From: Aquilaria yunnanensis
Taxonomy: Eukaryota > Streptophyta > Magnoliopsida > Malvales > Thymelaeaceae
Length of the DNA: 64,000 nt
Assembly: GCA_039654915.1 (NCBI GenBank)
Contig: CM077594.1
Coordinates: 11,312,001 to 11,376,000, forward strand
Reading direction: 5' to 3'
Each line of letters opens with the position of its first letter. The first letter of the stretch is position 1. Of the stretch, positions 11,762-22,935 are shown one piece after another. The position numbers were made by a program, and so were the translations under genes. The notes under the pieces are model-generated. The model saw only the letters and a program-made list of their open reading frames with translations. It was not told where the DNA came from and did not search any database.

Positions 11762-13211
11762 AGATTGAAATATGTTTTATAGGACAAAAGCATTACCCTG
11801 GTAAAAGTTGAATAAAACAAGTTTAATTGTTATAGCACATCGTGCAATTTGTTGTTCTTTTTTTTTTTTTATGGCCCTTCTGCTAACAGCAAATAATTCC
11901 GAATTTGAGGCCGCCTAACAATTTTTATCTGAAATTGGTGTCAAAGTGGAGAAAACTCATCTACTTGGTGATTCTGCATTGACATTGATTGGGATTTCCG
12001 ATAGAGGAAGATATCCTTGGGTTATCACACTTCACTTGCAATCCTATACTATTACATATTTACATGTAATATGAACTTTCTTTTGACAAAAAAATAAAAC
12101 CAAAACTATAATGATTTGTTGGTCTTATTGAGTTAATCAGTTAATAGAATAAAAGTGTACCCTTTGTCGTGTTAAGTGAAAAGTGTCGGTTTTTTTTTGG
12201 TTGAGCGTGCACCGGAAGATGGATTCGGAGGCAACTCCAAATGCATGGTTTGCTTGCAAGTAAAGAAAATGTGTATTCAGTTTATTGATTCAGTTATTGA
12301 AACAAGACTAGCTAAAAAGAAGAAAACAGGGGACCGAGGAACAAGACCACAAAATGACAACCTCTCAGGGATTAGTTTGTAGCCACATGAATGATTCTGT
12401 ACAGTTGAAATGTGGTGGAGGAGGATATTAGCTCACTAGCATCTCCTGGTCTCCCGGTTCTTGCTTCAAACGAGCAAGGTTCCAGTTGATAATCCCAGCA
12501 AGCTTTCGACCGAAACTTCATCTGTGGGACTTTCTCTGCAAACATCTCCAGCAAGTGTACATCTCCATATGTTGATACTTCGATTCTCTGTCTGTTATCA
12601 TGAAGTAACATCTAGACTTTGTTTGCTATGTAATTGGTGAAAATGCCACCTACTTGAAACTCGAGAGAGCTTTCGGGTTAGTGGCAAACAACATTGGTAG
12701 GGGGGTTTGTTGATCCTCTGCTTCTTCTTCTCCCTCCTTTTTATGGAGAAAAAAAAAACTGAACTTCTAATATATATATTGCGTCCTCATTTTGTAGATA
12801 AAAAGTGGAAAAGCAAATAAAACTACTAGACTTTAACAAAACAACCAAAAGTCCCATAAGCCATCTAAATTTCTGTACAGAACAAGCTCTGTCAATTTCA
12901 CTTCACTTGACCAGATCCACACTTCATCCACAAAATCCAACACTTCATCCAGAAAAACTGACAAGTCTAGTCATATCACAAATGCCATATATACAAGTTG
13001 AAGCAATGGCTGCAGCTCGGCTCTAGCTCACACCTATTTTGCTCCCAATCAAGAAACACAAGCAATTTTCGAGAGTGAAAAACACTTAATTCTGGATAGT
13101 TCTAATGCGGAGAACATGCCACAGGTTCAAGCATTCATTCTCACTTGAGGGCATTATTTCCTTATTCAACATGAAAACGAAAGATCGAGCTCACAAGACA
13201 AGATAAAAACC
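11762..13211. other. RLK copy 2 downstream region, duplicated block
   Basis: This aligns nearly throughout with 42005-43592. A plus-strand frame at 12176-12382 and its counterpart at 42414-42599 are near-identical in both blocks but carry no recognisable motif. The minus-strand exon-like fragment seen at 42589-42819 is present at about 12372-12560 with an internal deletion of about 66 bp. No other gene seen. Confidence 0.5.
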
Positions 13212-16200
13212 TTAATTATTTTGGCCTGAATTTTGAGAAGGCCCAAGAGTTCCAAGGTGCTGTCTCCGTTGGTATATTCCAGTGCGAAGAAGCTTGTCTT
13301 TGGTCGAACTTAGTTGTGTGACGACATCACTCATGCTCATTCTTTCTCCAGGATGTTCAACGGAGCAAGCAACTCCGATTTCGAATACTGAGATCAAGCA
13401 GTTTTGAATCCTCTGGAACTGACTGCTGCTCCTTCTGACATCAACGATGCTTATGCCTCCCGGTTCTTCATTCCCTCGAAGAAGTGTCTCATCAACAATA
13501 TCCCACACATTATTTTGCAGAGCATCCTTTACAAATTTGTGAAGGTTCAATCCATCTTGAAACATTTCATCTGTTGGTCTTTTTCCAGTCAACATCTCTA
13601 ACAAGAGCATCCCGAAGCTATACACGTCACCTTTGGTTGATATTTTGCTTCCCATTCCATATTCTTCATAGACATTCACATACACCAAATTGTGGATACA
13701 ACAATGGAAATTAAATTACTATTTTCAAATGAAATTGATGAAATCAAAGTTCAAAGATATTAAATAGCGAAATATGGATAGATGTATATTACCTGGAGCA
13801 GTATAACCAATTGATCCTCTTATTCCAATTGAGCTTGTCTCATTTTGCAAAGAACCATCCCTAGCTCTTGCAAGAAACCTTACCAGTCCAAAATCACCTA
13901 AATGTGCAGTCATGTCTTCATCGAGAAGGACATTGCTTGGCTTGAGATCACGATGGACTATTGGAGTCTTACATTGATGATGAAGATAATCCAGTGCAAA
14001 ACCAACATCAATTGCTATGTTGAGCCTCTGAACAAGACTCAAATTCTTTGGTGGTATTTGATTTGAATCATTATGCTGAAAGGTGTGATGAAGCCATTCG
14101 TCGAGACTTCCATTACTCATGAACTCATAAACTAGTGCCTTGAAGTCATTGCCTTGATAGTCTATACTCGAACAAACTGTGAGTATCTTGACGAGATTCC
14201 TATGTCTAATACTCCTCAGTGCATTGCACTCGGCCAAGAAGCTCTTTGAAGCCCTGTGTTGGAGGAGATCAAAAACTTTAATGGCAACTAATGTAGTACC
14301 ACCATCCAACATCCCTTTATATACAGCTCCGGAACTTCCAGTGCTAATCAAATTGGCAGATGAAAAGCCATCAGTTGCTTTGAAGAGACTATGATATGAT
14401 AACTCTGTGAACTGGTCATCTGAATTACTTGTCATTGATTTGTTCCCCTTCCTTTGTAATCGGAAACAAACCAACATATATACAACAAAGGCTGCTCCGA
14501 AAATGAGAGATATTATCAAGAGAATCACTTCCCAATTCTTTTTGGACCTATGGGTGTTGCACTTGGGTAGGTAAAGTTCAGGTACTCCCCCACACAATTT
14601 GTTGTTTCCTATTAAAGATGTTGCACTTGCATTAAAAAATATCCCTTCTGATGGAACGATACCTTTGAAATCATTATGAGACAGGTCTAGAACTTTCAAC
14701 AACTTCAAAGACACCAAAAATCTTGGGATTTCTCCAGTAAGTTTATTGTTAGATAGATTCAATACCTGAAGCCCTCTTAATGAGCTTAAGGAAGTAGGAA
14801 TACTTCCTTGGAGCACGTTTCCACTTAAGCTTAGTCCTTCAAGACTTTGGCAACTGCCAAGAGTTTGTGGGATTTCACCTGAAAGTAAGTTGGAAGAAAT
14901 ATCCAGTACACCAATATTCTTTAAATTTCCGACTTGTGGGGGAATGTTCCCTGTGAACTGGTTTCCAGATAAGAGCATGCCGATGGAGAATGGTGCAAGG
15001 CTAAATAGTTCTTGAGGTATTAAGCCACTAAGATTGTTATGAGAAATATCCAACTCTATTAGGCTCCTGCATTCACCAAGACTTGGTGGGATGGTGCCCT
15101 CAAGATTGTTCTTGCCCATAAAGAGTTTAGTCATGATTTTCAAATTCCCAAACGAGAAAGGAATATTTCCTGAAAGATGATTACTGCTCAAGAATAGATA
15201 TTTCAGCTTGTTTAGGCTCCCAATGCTAGAAGGAATGTGACCAAAAAGTTGATTACCTAACACGGAAAGCCATTCCAAGTTGATAAGATTCCCCAATGCA
15301 GATGGAATCTTTCCCGTGACTTTGTTGCATGACAAATCAATGAATCTGAGATGCTTTGACAAATTGCCTATGCACGGTGGTATTACTCCACCGAGGTTAT
15401 TGCCTTGAAGGGCCAAGATTTCTAAACTAGTACTGTTCACTGCAGAGCAAATAAAGTTGAGATCATTTTCCTCCCCGCTTCCTAGATGATTCATTTGAAT
15501 GAGAAAAGCTTTGAGATTACTGAGCTTCTCAAGGGAGGGCAAACTTCCCGTAAATCTGTTGGCTGCAGCTTGGAGTCGGATGACATGTGTGGCATTGGAT
15601 ATGGAAGAAGGGAGGCTTCCAGTGAATTGATTCCCAGCAAGGCCAACGGACTCAAGGAGAGGCATGTTGAGTCCAAAGTCTGCAGGAAGGCTTCCTTGAA
15701 GTTGGTTACCCTGTAAACCCAAAACTGATAGATTAGAAAGGTTGAACATTGAGCCCGGAACTGAGCCTGAGAATCCGTTGCCTCCCACTGCAAAAAAGGT
15801 CATACTTTTCAGCTGGCCAAGAGATTCAGGAATAACCCCACCCATACTGTTATCAGCTAGAGAGAGTTCTTTTAATAAAGATAAGTTCCCCAAAGACGTT
15901 GGGATTTTCCCTATGAAGTTATTGTGCGATAATCGGAGCCTTCGGAGATGTGACAAGCAACCGAGCTCAACGGGTACTTCCCCCGTTAAAAGATTCCCAT
16001 AGAGGTGAAAGGATTTGAGTTTAGAGGAACAAGATACGTTGGGGGGAATTACACCGACAAGGGAGTTGTTGGCTAGTATTAAATGTTCCAATCTACCCAA
16101 GTCCCAGATGTCTCGGGGAATTTCACCGCCCAAGTTGTTGTTTGAAAGAGTTAGCACCCTTAGAAAGCTCAGATTTCCAAGATGAGGAGATATCGATCCC

Positions 16201-16487
16201 ACCAGTTTGGCAGAATCAAGCTGCAGGGCAACAACCCTTTGGTGCCGGCGACCGCAAGTGACGCCGTGCCAGTACTGGCACACCGGAAGGGTATGGTTCC
16301 ATGAGTTCAGAATCCCAAGAGGATCTCTACTGATTTTTGCCTTAAACTGCAGCAGTGCACGACGATCACTTTCTTCTCCAAGTCGTGGTCGTGCTGCACC
16401 TGCACCGCCATGGAAGCTCAAACAAGAAAGTAGCAAGAGATCAAAGTAAACCAGAACGAGTAGCCGAGCTGAAACACTTGAATGCAT
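13212..16487 (-). CDS. LRR receptor-like serine/threonine kinase, copy 2 (intact, RD type)
   Basis: A plasma-membrane receptor kinase of the subfamily XII type (FLS2/EFR/Xa21 relatives), which usually sense microbial or self peptides. Exon 1 is 16487-13793, the GT-AG intron 13792-13664, and exon 2 13663-13212, giving 1048 codons. The splice rebuilds the APE motif as GYTAPEYGMG. Layout: hydrophobic signal peptide (about residues 1-30), LRR N-cap with a Cys pair (about 68-78), about 22 LRRs of 24 residues, C-cap with a Cys pair, transmembrane helix about 652-677, then kinase. Catalytic elements: VAIK Lys737, catalytic-loop Asp847, DFG Asp865. Oddities: VHRDLKPSN (Arg846) makes it an RD kinase although the subfamily is normally non-RD, and the glycine loop reads STGSSG with Ser715 in place of the first Gly. 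The start is the first Met before the signal peptide, and paralog copy 3 begins likewise. The ligand is unknown. Confidence 0.93.
13664..13792 (-). other. Intron of RLK copy 2
   Basis: 129 bp, GT at 13792-13791 and AG at 13665-13664 read on the minus strand. It lies inside the APE codon (G|AA), the conserved single-intron position also found in copy 3. Confidence 0.85.
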
Positions 16488-16602
16488 GGCTTGCTTGCAA
16501 CTTTAAGACAATATACATAAAGAGAATTTGTTAGAGAAAACTGAAAAGGTGGCAAAGAAGGCTTGGCAACTGAATTTGTTGGATTAAGGCGATCTTAACG
16601 AC

Positions 16603-16611
16603 TTATTTATA
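16603..16611 (-). promoter_or_regulatory. TATA box candidate of RLK copy 2
   Basis: The minus strand reads TATAAATAA about 116 bp upstream of the start codon. The aligned positions read as an interrupted TATAATT in copy 1 and GTAATTAAG in copy 3, so only the intact gene keeps a canonical TATA. Confidence 0.5.
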
Positions 16612-17397
16612 GGTCATTATTACTAATGCCATTATTACTAATCTATCAGTTCCCCGGTGGGCTAGAAAAGTACTGTAATTATTCTCAAAAGGTCATTATT
16701 ACTAATGCCATTATCATATTGCAATTCTGGGGCCGTCTGAACTAAAGACTCTTCAAATCTTTAATTTCCAAGTCTTCCACTAAAGCTTGGTCATGGTGCG
16801 TTTTCGATGTGAAACTACATATTGCAGAGTGTATCCACGTGCAAATTATTCATGAGTTGTCATCTTGGTGCTAATTAACATACCAGTGAATCAATAGTCA
16901 CAATCTGAACTCCAATTAATAGAGGTTACAAAGCTAGCGAGTGATCGTGTTTGTGGTGAGTAAATTCGCAAATACATTACTCATGTTTCACTGCGATATA
17001 AATTGAACTATTTTAAATATCTGGCATTTCCACGAAATTTAAAAGGTTAGAAATATGAAAAAATGTTACAGTAATTGTTTTATTTTTAAAAAATTGTAAA
17101 TAATAACATGAACCAAAGGAATTTATATTTTGAGTTCAATATTTTTAAAATGCAAAAGCACTTAAAAGGTACATGTACTAAGATAGTGGGACAAGATTCT
17201 TATCCTGTCAACCTCTCTAAGTAGTATAGATTATTATGATTGATATAAATCTTTTGAAAAAATTTATCAATGAGCTTTTGTTTTTGTATCATTAATAATG
17301 ATATACAGTAATATAGACAAAACAAAAAAACGATCAACTTATATTATGTATCCGAAAAACTCTACAATATTATGCTATCAAATTTACTAAAATGTTC
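16612..17397. other. RLK copy 2 upstream region
   Basis: Non-coding sequence shared with 6920-7700 upstream of copy 1. It contains a local repeat of GGTCATTATTACTAATGCCATTAT (16611-16634 and 16691-16714). No other gene. Confidence 0.55.
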
Positions 17398-17759
17398 TGT
17401 AACAACCCCAAAATTTTATTAAGTGTAGTGTATTTAGGTTAATTGTATAGGCACTAAGTTAAAAAAAAATAAAAGAGAAAGTACAGGGAAAGTACGGGAG
17501 GAAGGATGGGAAAAAAAGAAAGTAAAAGGGAGAGGGGAGGGGGGAATAGTAGGTTCGGTTAATTTAAAAACAAAAAGAAAAAAGGAAAACTAGGGAACCA
17601 AAATTAAGACTGGGAGTAAGAAACATAAGACCAATTCTTGTGTGCGCCAGGCGCACATGTTTACATCCGTGCCATTTGACAATCCGCTGGCTTATTTACA
17701 TCCGTGCCATTATGACCTATTACCTGTTTTTCTGTTTTTTGTTTGTCGTTTCTTGAGAG

Positions 17760-17940
17760 TTAGTTGCTCTGCTTCTTCTTCTACTCCGTTTCTTCTCTAG
17801 CTTTGTGTCGCGAGTTTCGGGTTCCATCGATCGTTCGTCGGTGTGGATTAGTTTCTCTGCTTCTTCTTCTACTCCGTTTCTTCTCCTAGCTTTGTCTCGC
17901 GAGTTTCGGATTGCATCGATCGTTCTTCGGTGTGGATTTC
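17760..17940 (+). repeat. Tandemly duplicated leader, about 93 bp x 2
   Basis: The segment with CTCTGCTTCTTCTTCTACTC, TTTGTGTCGCGAGTTTCGG and CATCGATCGTTC occurs twice in succession with a few substitutions, just ahead of the candidate gene start at 18022. Confidence 0.7.
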
Positions 17941-18021
17941 GATCTTAGTTTCTTTTCTGTGCCGTTGAAGGACAAGTTTCGGAACTCTTGTTTTGATGGA
18001 AGTGTTTGCTTGTGGTCGATA

Positions 18022-18315
18022 ATGGATCTAGATCTGAATGTTTCTCCTGCTCCGTTGTCCGACGTTATTTGCTTTGTTAACTTAGGTACTGACGAGTTCT
18101 TGATATTTATTTGTACTTCGTTTTTGTAGTTCACATTTGGATTGCCTTTTCATGTTAGATTATTTTTTTAATGTTTGGCTTAGTTCCTTCTGCCTCAGTT
18201 TCTGGTGATTTAGGTTGTGGATTAGATGTTCGGTCTTTGATATCTGCTGTTGAGGGATCTGATTTGGGTGCATTGTCCAATTCTCTGGCGATTTCATGTG
18301 GTATTCATGTTGAAG
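18022..18315 (+). CDS. Partial two-exon gene start inside Mutator-like element 1
   Basis: Exon A (18022-18085) begins MDLDLNVSP and ends at a GTACTG donor. Exon B (18199-18315) follows the acceptor CTGCCTCAG and ends at AAG|GTACATG. Joining them keeps one open frame of 60 codons rich in Leu, Ser, Asp and Gly. No catalytic domain follows: the sequence beyond runs into repeats, including three GEKH-type repeats at about 18670-18750, and then the minisatellite. It may be the 5' remnant of a transposase-related or captured host gene. I do not recognise the family. Confidence 0.33.
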
Positions 18316-18859
18316 GTACATGTTCTTTTTTACATTAGTATATGTTCTTTTCAAGAATACTGTTTGTTCTTTCTAATAATACTGTTTGTTCTTTTCTATT
18401 TTAGACTGTTATTTTTTGTGTTTTTTATATTGTTCTTATATATATGCTTTTTGGTTTGGGACGTTTGCTTTTATGAGTTAGCCTTCATTTTTTTTATGGT
18501 TCACAGTCTGTTGTCTTTACGGAACTGATGTTTTTGGCTTTTATGTTCTTTTCTTCATTAGTGTGTTGTACCTTTATATAGAAATGTTTGTACCTTTTTG
18601 CTTTAGACCTTGTTCTTTTAAAAATGGATATGTTCTTGTTGTGGAAGGGAGTTTTGCTGTTCTGTGCTGGTGAAAAACATAGTTCTGTGATTAATGGGAG
18701 TCATGAAAAACATAGTTCTGTGATTGATGGTGAAAAACATTTTTCTGCTCAGGTTTGTTTGATATTATTTGCAGCAGCTCATGAACTTGCAATGCAGAGC
18801 ACCTGGGTGTAACAGATGACCTGCAAACAATGAAAAAAAAAAGAACAAAATCTTGAGTA

Positions 18860-20115
18860 CAAATGAACCAACAATGCCTTCTAAAGGAACAAACAGGCAC
18901 TTCTAAAAGAACAAACACACAAAAGAACAAACAGAACTGTTGTAAGCAAAAAAAGAACCAACAATGCCTTCTAAAGGAACAAACAGCCACTTCTAAAAGA
19001 ACAAACACACAAAAGAACAAACAGACCTGTTGTAACAACAAAAGAACCAACAATGCCTTCTAAAGGAACAAAGAAGACCTTCTAAAAGAACAAACACACA
19101 AAAGAACAAAAAGGAATGTTATAAGAACAAAATAACAAACAATGACTTCTAAAGGAACAAACATGACCTTCTAAATGAACAAACACACAAATGAACCAAC
19201 AATGCCTTCTAAAGGAACAAACAGGACCTTCTAAAAGAACAAACACACAAAAGAACAAACAGGAATGTTGTAAGAACAAAAGAACCAACAATGCCTTCTA
19301 AAGGAACAAACAGGACCTTCTAAAAGAACAAACATGACCTTCTAAAAGAACAAACACACAAAAGAACAAACAGGCCCGTTATAAGCACAAAAGAACCAGC
19401 AATGCCTTCTAAAGGAACAAACATGATCTTCTAAAAGAACAAACACACAAAAGAACAAACAGACCCGTTGTAAGCACAAAAGAACCAACAATGCCTTCTA
19501 AAAGAACAAACAGGACCTTCTAAAAGAACAAACATGACCTTCTAAAAGAACAAACACACAAAAGAACCAACAATGCCTTCTAAAGGAACAAACAGGACCT
19601 TCTAAAAGAACAAACACACAAAAGAACAAACAGGAATGTTGTAAGAACAAAAGAACCAACAATGCCTTCTAAAGGAACAAACAGGACCTTCTAAAAGAAC
19701 AAACATGACCTTCTAAAAGAACAAACACACAAAAGAACAAACAGGCCCGTTATAAGCACAAAAGAACCAGCAATGCCTTCTAAAGGAACAAACATGATCT
19801 TCTAAAAGAACAAACACACAAAAGAACAAACAAACCCGTTGTAAGCACAAAAGAACCAACAATGCCTTCTAAAAGAACAAACAGGACCTTCTAAAAGAAC
19901 AAACATGACCTTCTAAAAGAACAAACACACAAAAGAACCAACAATGCCTTCTAAAGGAACAAACAGGACCTTCTAAAAGAACAAACACACAAAAGAACAA
20001 ACAGGAATGTTGTAAAGAACAAACACACAAAAGAACTAACAATGCCTTCTAAAGGAACAAATAGGACCTTCTAAAAGAACAAACACACAAAAGAACATAC
20101 GGATACCGTTAAAAG
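18860..20115. repeat. AACAAAC-rich minisatellite
   Basis: Dozens of variant units built from AAAGAACAAACA, CACACAAAAGAAC, CAATGCCTTCTAAAGGAAC and GGACCTTCTAAAAG alternate in higher-order groups. A block of about 290 bp (for example about 19230-19520 and 19590-19880) is repeated almost exactly. The open frames across it are low-complexity shadows. Confidence 0.9.
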
Positions 20116-20372
20116 AACAAAAGCGAGAGATACCTTTGATGCTTTATTTCTTCTGGCTTCTTTCCAATTTTTTTAGTCCTCGTAGATTCTTGTAGTTCGT
20201 CTTTGGCAGCAGGTCTGATTTTCTTTTGTTTTTCTTGTTTCCCTTGTTCAGAAGCTTCTCTCTTTTTTCTCGCTCTGATTATCGACTTTCTGCAGGGATT
20301 AAATACGTTTATGGTGCGAAAGAACGACAAGAACGACAAAGAATGGAAGATGCAACAGGTGTAAAAAATGAT

Positions 20373-20470
20373 AAGTACTTACAGTTGCTCGCCAAGCGTT
20401 TCTCCTTCCTGCGATGTTTTCATCGTTGTTTATCGTCGGCTAGTTTTTTCACGACGGAAGTTTAGCGGTA
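20373..20470 (-). other. Possible first exon with strong donor, Mutator-like element 1
   Basis: The minus strand reads a short open frame beginning MKTSQEGE and ending CAACT|GTAAGTACTT, a near-ideal splice donor. The same 15-bp junction (plus-strand AAGTACTTACAGTTG) occurs at 56441-56455 in Mutator-like element 2. Confidence 0.35.
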
Positions 20471-21472
20471 GGGCAGAGATTCTGTCCGGCATTTCAACGG
20501 AAAACCGAGTTTAGTGGCAACGATTCGTCGAAGACGGAACAGAAGCTTCTCGGAGAAGTTGAATTGTATTGGGTTTCACGCTCAAATATTTATAGGATGG
20601 TATGAGATGTAATTTCAAGAGATTTGGACGCGGTGGCACGCTCGTAATTTCATAAAAATTGTAGCGCGTCTGCTGAATGTTAGTTTTTAATAGATAGGGA
20701 TTGAAGTGACAGTAGTTATATAGTAGAAGGTAGGCTTATGGCATAAGCCAGGTTTACATAATCAGTACTCGAAACATAAAGAGGACCTAAAACCGTAAGA
20801 CGAAAGAAAGGGTGAGAAACATGGAAAGACAGGAAAAAAATAAAAAAATAAAAAAAAGAAAGAGAGAGAGACAGTTAGAAACAAAATAGGAGAGGGTTGA
20901 GTTATATATATATCATTGTGGTAAAAGAAATAGGGTTTAGTTTTCTATTTCTATACCGTCATGGTTCTTTTCAAGGAGGAAAAAGCAAGAAGTGAATACC
21001 AAAAGCAAGTCTAAGATTTTCTTCTTTAAAGAAATAAGTTTTGTGAGTTTTATTTAGTATTCTATTGTATATTATGTCAAAGATATTCATGTAAATTTAA
21101 GAAGAAATAAATTATTTTGGATAGGATTTTGATAGGTTTTAAAGATTGGAAGAGATGATTGATGATTGAAATTGTTTAGAATAAATAAGGGACAAATTTG
21201 ATGAGATTTACGTTGGTTAATGTTAGAGTTCAGCCAGTTGGATGAAGAAATAAAAAATTCAAGTGCAAGAATTGGGATAATGACAATTTAGGTCCTTAGT
21301 TTTTAGAGGCAAGTGAATCTAGTTTTTATGGTTAAAAATGTTACAATTTGATCACTACAAGTTTAGGGCTGAAAAAAAGAATCGAGTTATTGACAATATT
21401 GATCTTTGGGCGTTGGACATGGGTTTAGAAAGTCCTTCTGCTCCAGAAATATTCAGTTAGGTCATTGATAAA

Positions 21473-22935
21473 TGTTGTGAGTTTTACAACCCTAATCCGC
21501 AAGCGCACGGGGCGTGTGTAAATAGGGTGAATAAGATATCGTTCCCACGAGGATTAATTTATAGTGTTTGCTAATTACCACTATCTTAACACTCACTTTA
21601 GCTAAACAAGCAACAATTGACGATTTACTGATTATGAAAATAACTAAGTTTGTAACTCCACTTAAATTATTACTAAACAAGAACAATAAACACAATGCAA
21701 ATTAAGAGTTTTCTAATAAATTAACAAAACACACTTCCTATGATTTTTCACTATTTGACTTGGTTAGCTAGTGAATTAAGGCTAATAGCTTGGTTTTTCT
21801 ACTTGTTGGTGAAGTTAACTAATTGGACCCTTACTCTCTCAAGTGAAAGGGTCACTCTCCCAAGCTTATACTAGAATAGACTCCCATCCAAATTGCTAGC
21901 GCAAGAGGGGCATTACAAGTTCAATTTACCTTCACCTAGTGTCCTAGACTAGTCTCCCAACAAGCCCATGGCCACTACACTCTTCTCTTAATTCCAATTT
22001 CTTTTAATCTTTTCCAAGAGTTTAAAAGAAATCTAAAGTGCAATTGACTAGGGCCCTTGATCAATCAACACAACAATAAGCTCAAGGAGAAGAGTAAACA
22101 AGCAATGGAGGAAAACCAAAGTTAAATAGCCATTAATCCAACCAACATAACCAATTCAAGTAGCTACAACCATAAAAAGTGTAGAGAAAACTACTCCATA
22201 ATCAAACTAAACATAAACATAAAAATACATAAAAGAGCATCCATGTCTAAATACAAGATAAAAGAAGGAAAAAAGGAACCCAATAGACTCTAGATGCTTG
22301 ATTCCTCAAGGCTCCTCCAAGTCTTCAAGTCCTCCAAGCCTTCTCCAAGCCTTCTCCAAGCAAGAATCCATACATGCTCCCAAGGAAGATGAGGAAATGC
22401 AAGAAAATGGTAATGAAAAACCTAAGTCTAAGATGAGAAGATGAAAATAAAGAGTCATTTCTTCTTGCTAGGTTCCAGGTTCTTCTACTCTTGGAGGTGT
22501 CCCTTTCACTCACCAAACCATTTGGATAGAAATCCTTGGCGAATAGCAAGCTTGAGTTCAAATTTGAGGTAGAGGACCACTTCCCAGGTGACTGGGGCCT
22601 AGGCCTCAGGAAGGGGTGCTTGGGCACTTAGGCTTCCAAGCTCGATGGTGCTCTGGCGCCTAGGCCTTCAGGCTCACAGGTGCCTAAGGCCTAGGCCTCA
22701 GGTGGCGCCTAGGCCTCCAGGGTGCGTTTTTTAGGTAAAGAACTTTTGTACTGTGACGCCTAGGCCTCACAGTTATAATTTTCATTGACTTTTGCATTCC
22801 CATTTTTCGTTCCACTCGTCCCGATGCCATTCCAATGCTATGGTCCACTTCTTCAACCTACAAAATGAAGGATCGAAATAAGAATTGGCCAAAAATATTG
22901 AGTGGTAAGGTAGAAAATTGTGGTCAAAGTTGACA
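21473..22935 (-). repeat. 3' LTR of the Athila-like element
   Basis: It starts TGTTGTGAGTTTTACAA and ends AAAGTTGACA on the plus strand, aligning throughout with 27535-29034. It contains a GC-rich run of GCCTAGGCCTC palindromic motifs at 22588-22760. Confidence 0.85.
22588..22765. repeat. GCCTAGGC palindrome cluster in LTR
   Basis: Repeated GGGCCTAGGCCTCAGG, GGCGCCTAGGCC and similar self-complementary motifs, in a region otherwise AT-rich. The other LTR has the matching cluster at 28643-28866 with extra copies. Confidence 0.7.

Larger units (their letters stand above)
17629..20770. mobile_element. Mutator-like element 1 with hairpin ends, non-TIR
   Basis: It is flanked by a 9-bp direct repeat GAAACATAA (17620-17628 and 20771-20779). 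Twelve bases inside the left end is a perfect hairpin TGTGCGCCAGGCGCACA (17641-17657). Twenty-one bases from the right end is GGCTTATGGCATAAGCC (20733-20749). The ends are not inverted repeats of each other but match those of the element at 54456-57713. Inside are a duplicated leader (17760-17930), a two-exon gene start and a large minisatellite. The 9-bp duplication fits the Mutator superfamily; that class assignment is inference. It is nested in the solo LTR. Confidence 0.62.

Noticed and set aside
15486..16449. Several plus-strand frames of 76-86 codons opposite the RLK ectodomain
   Set aside because: Antisense shadows of regular LRR codons; the same frames recur opposite copy 3.
18860..20115. 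Regularly repeated units suggesting a CRISPR array
   Set aside because: The units are contiguous variant minisatellite repeats with no unique spacers, in a plant nuclear context with no cas genes.
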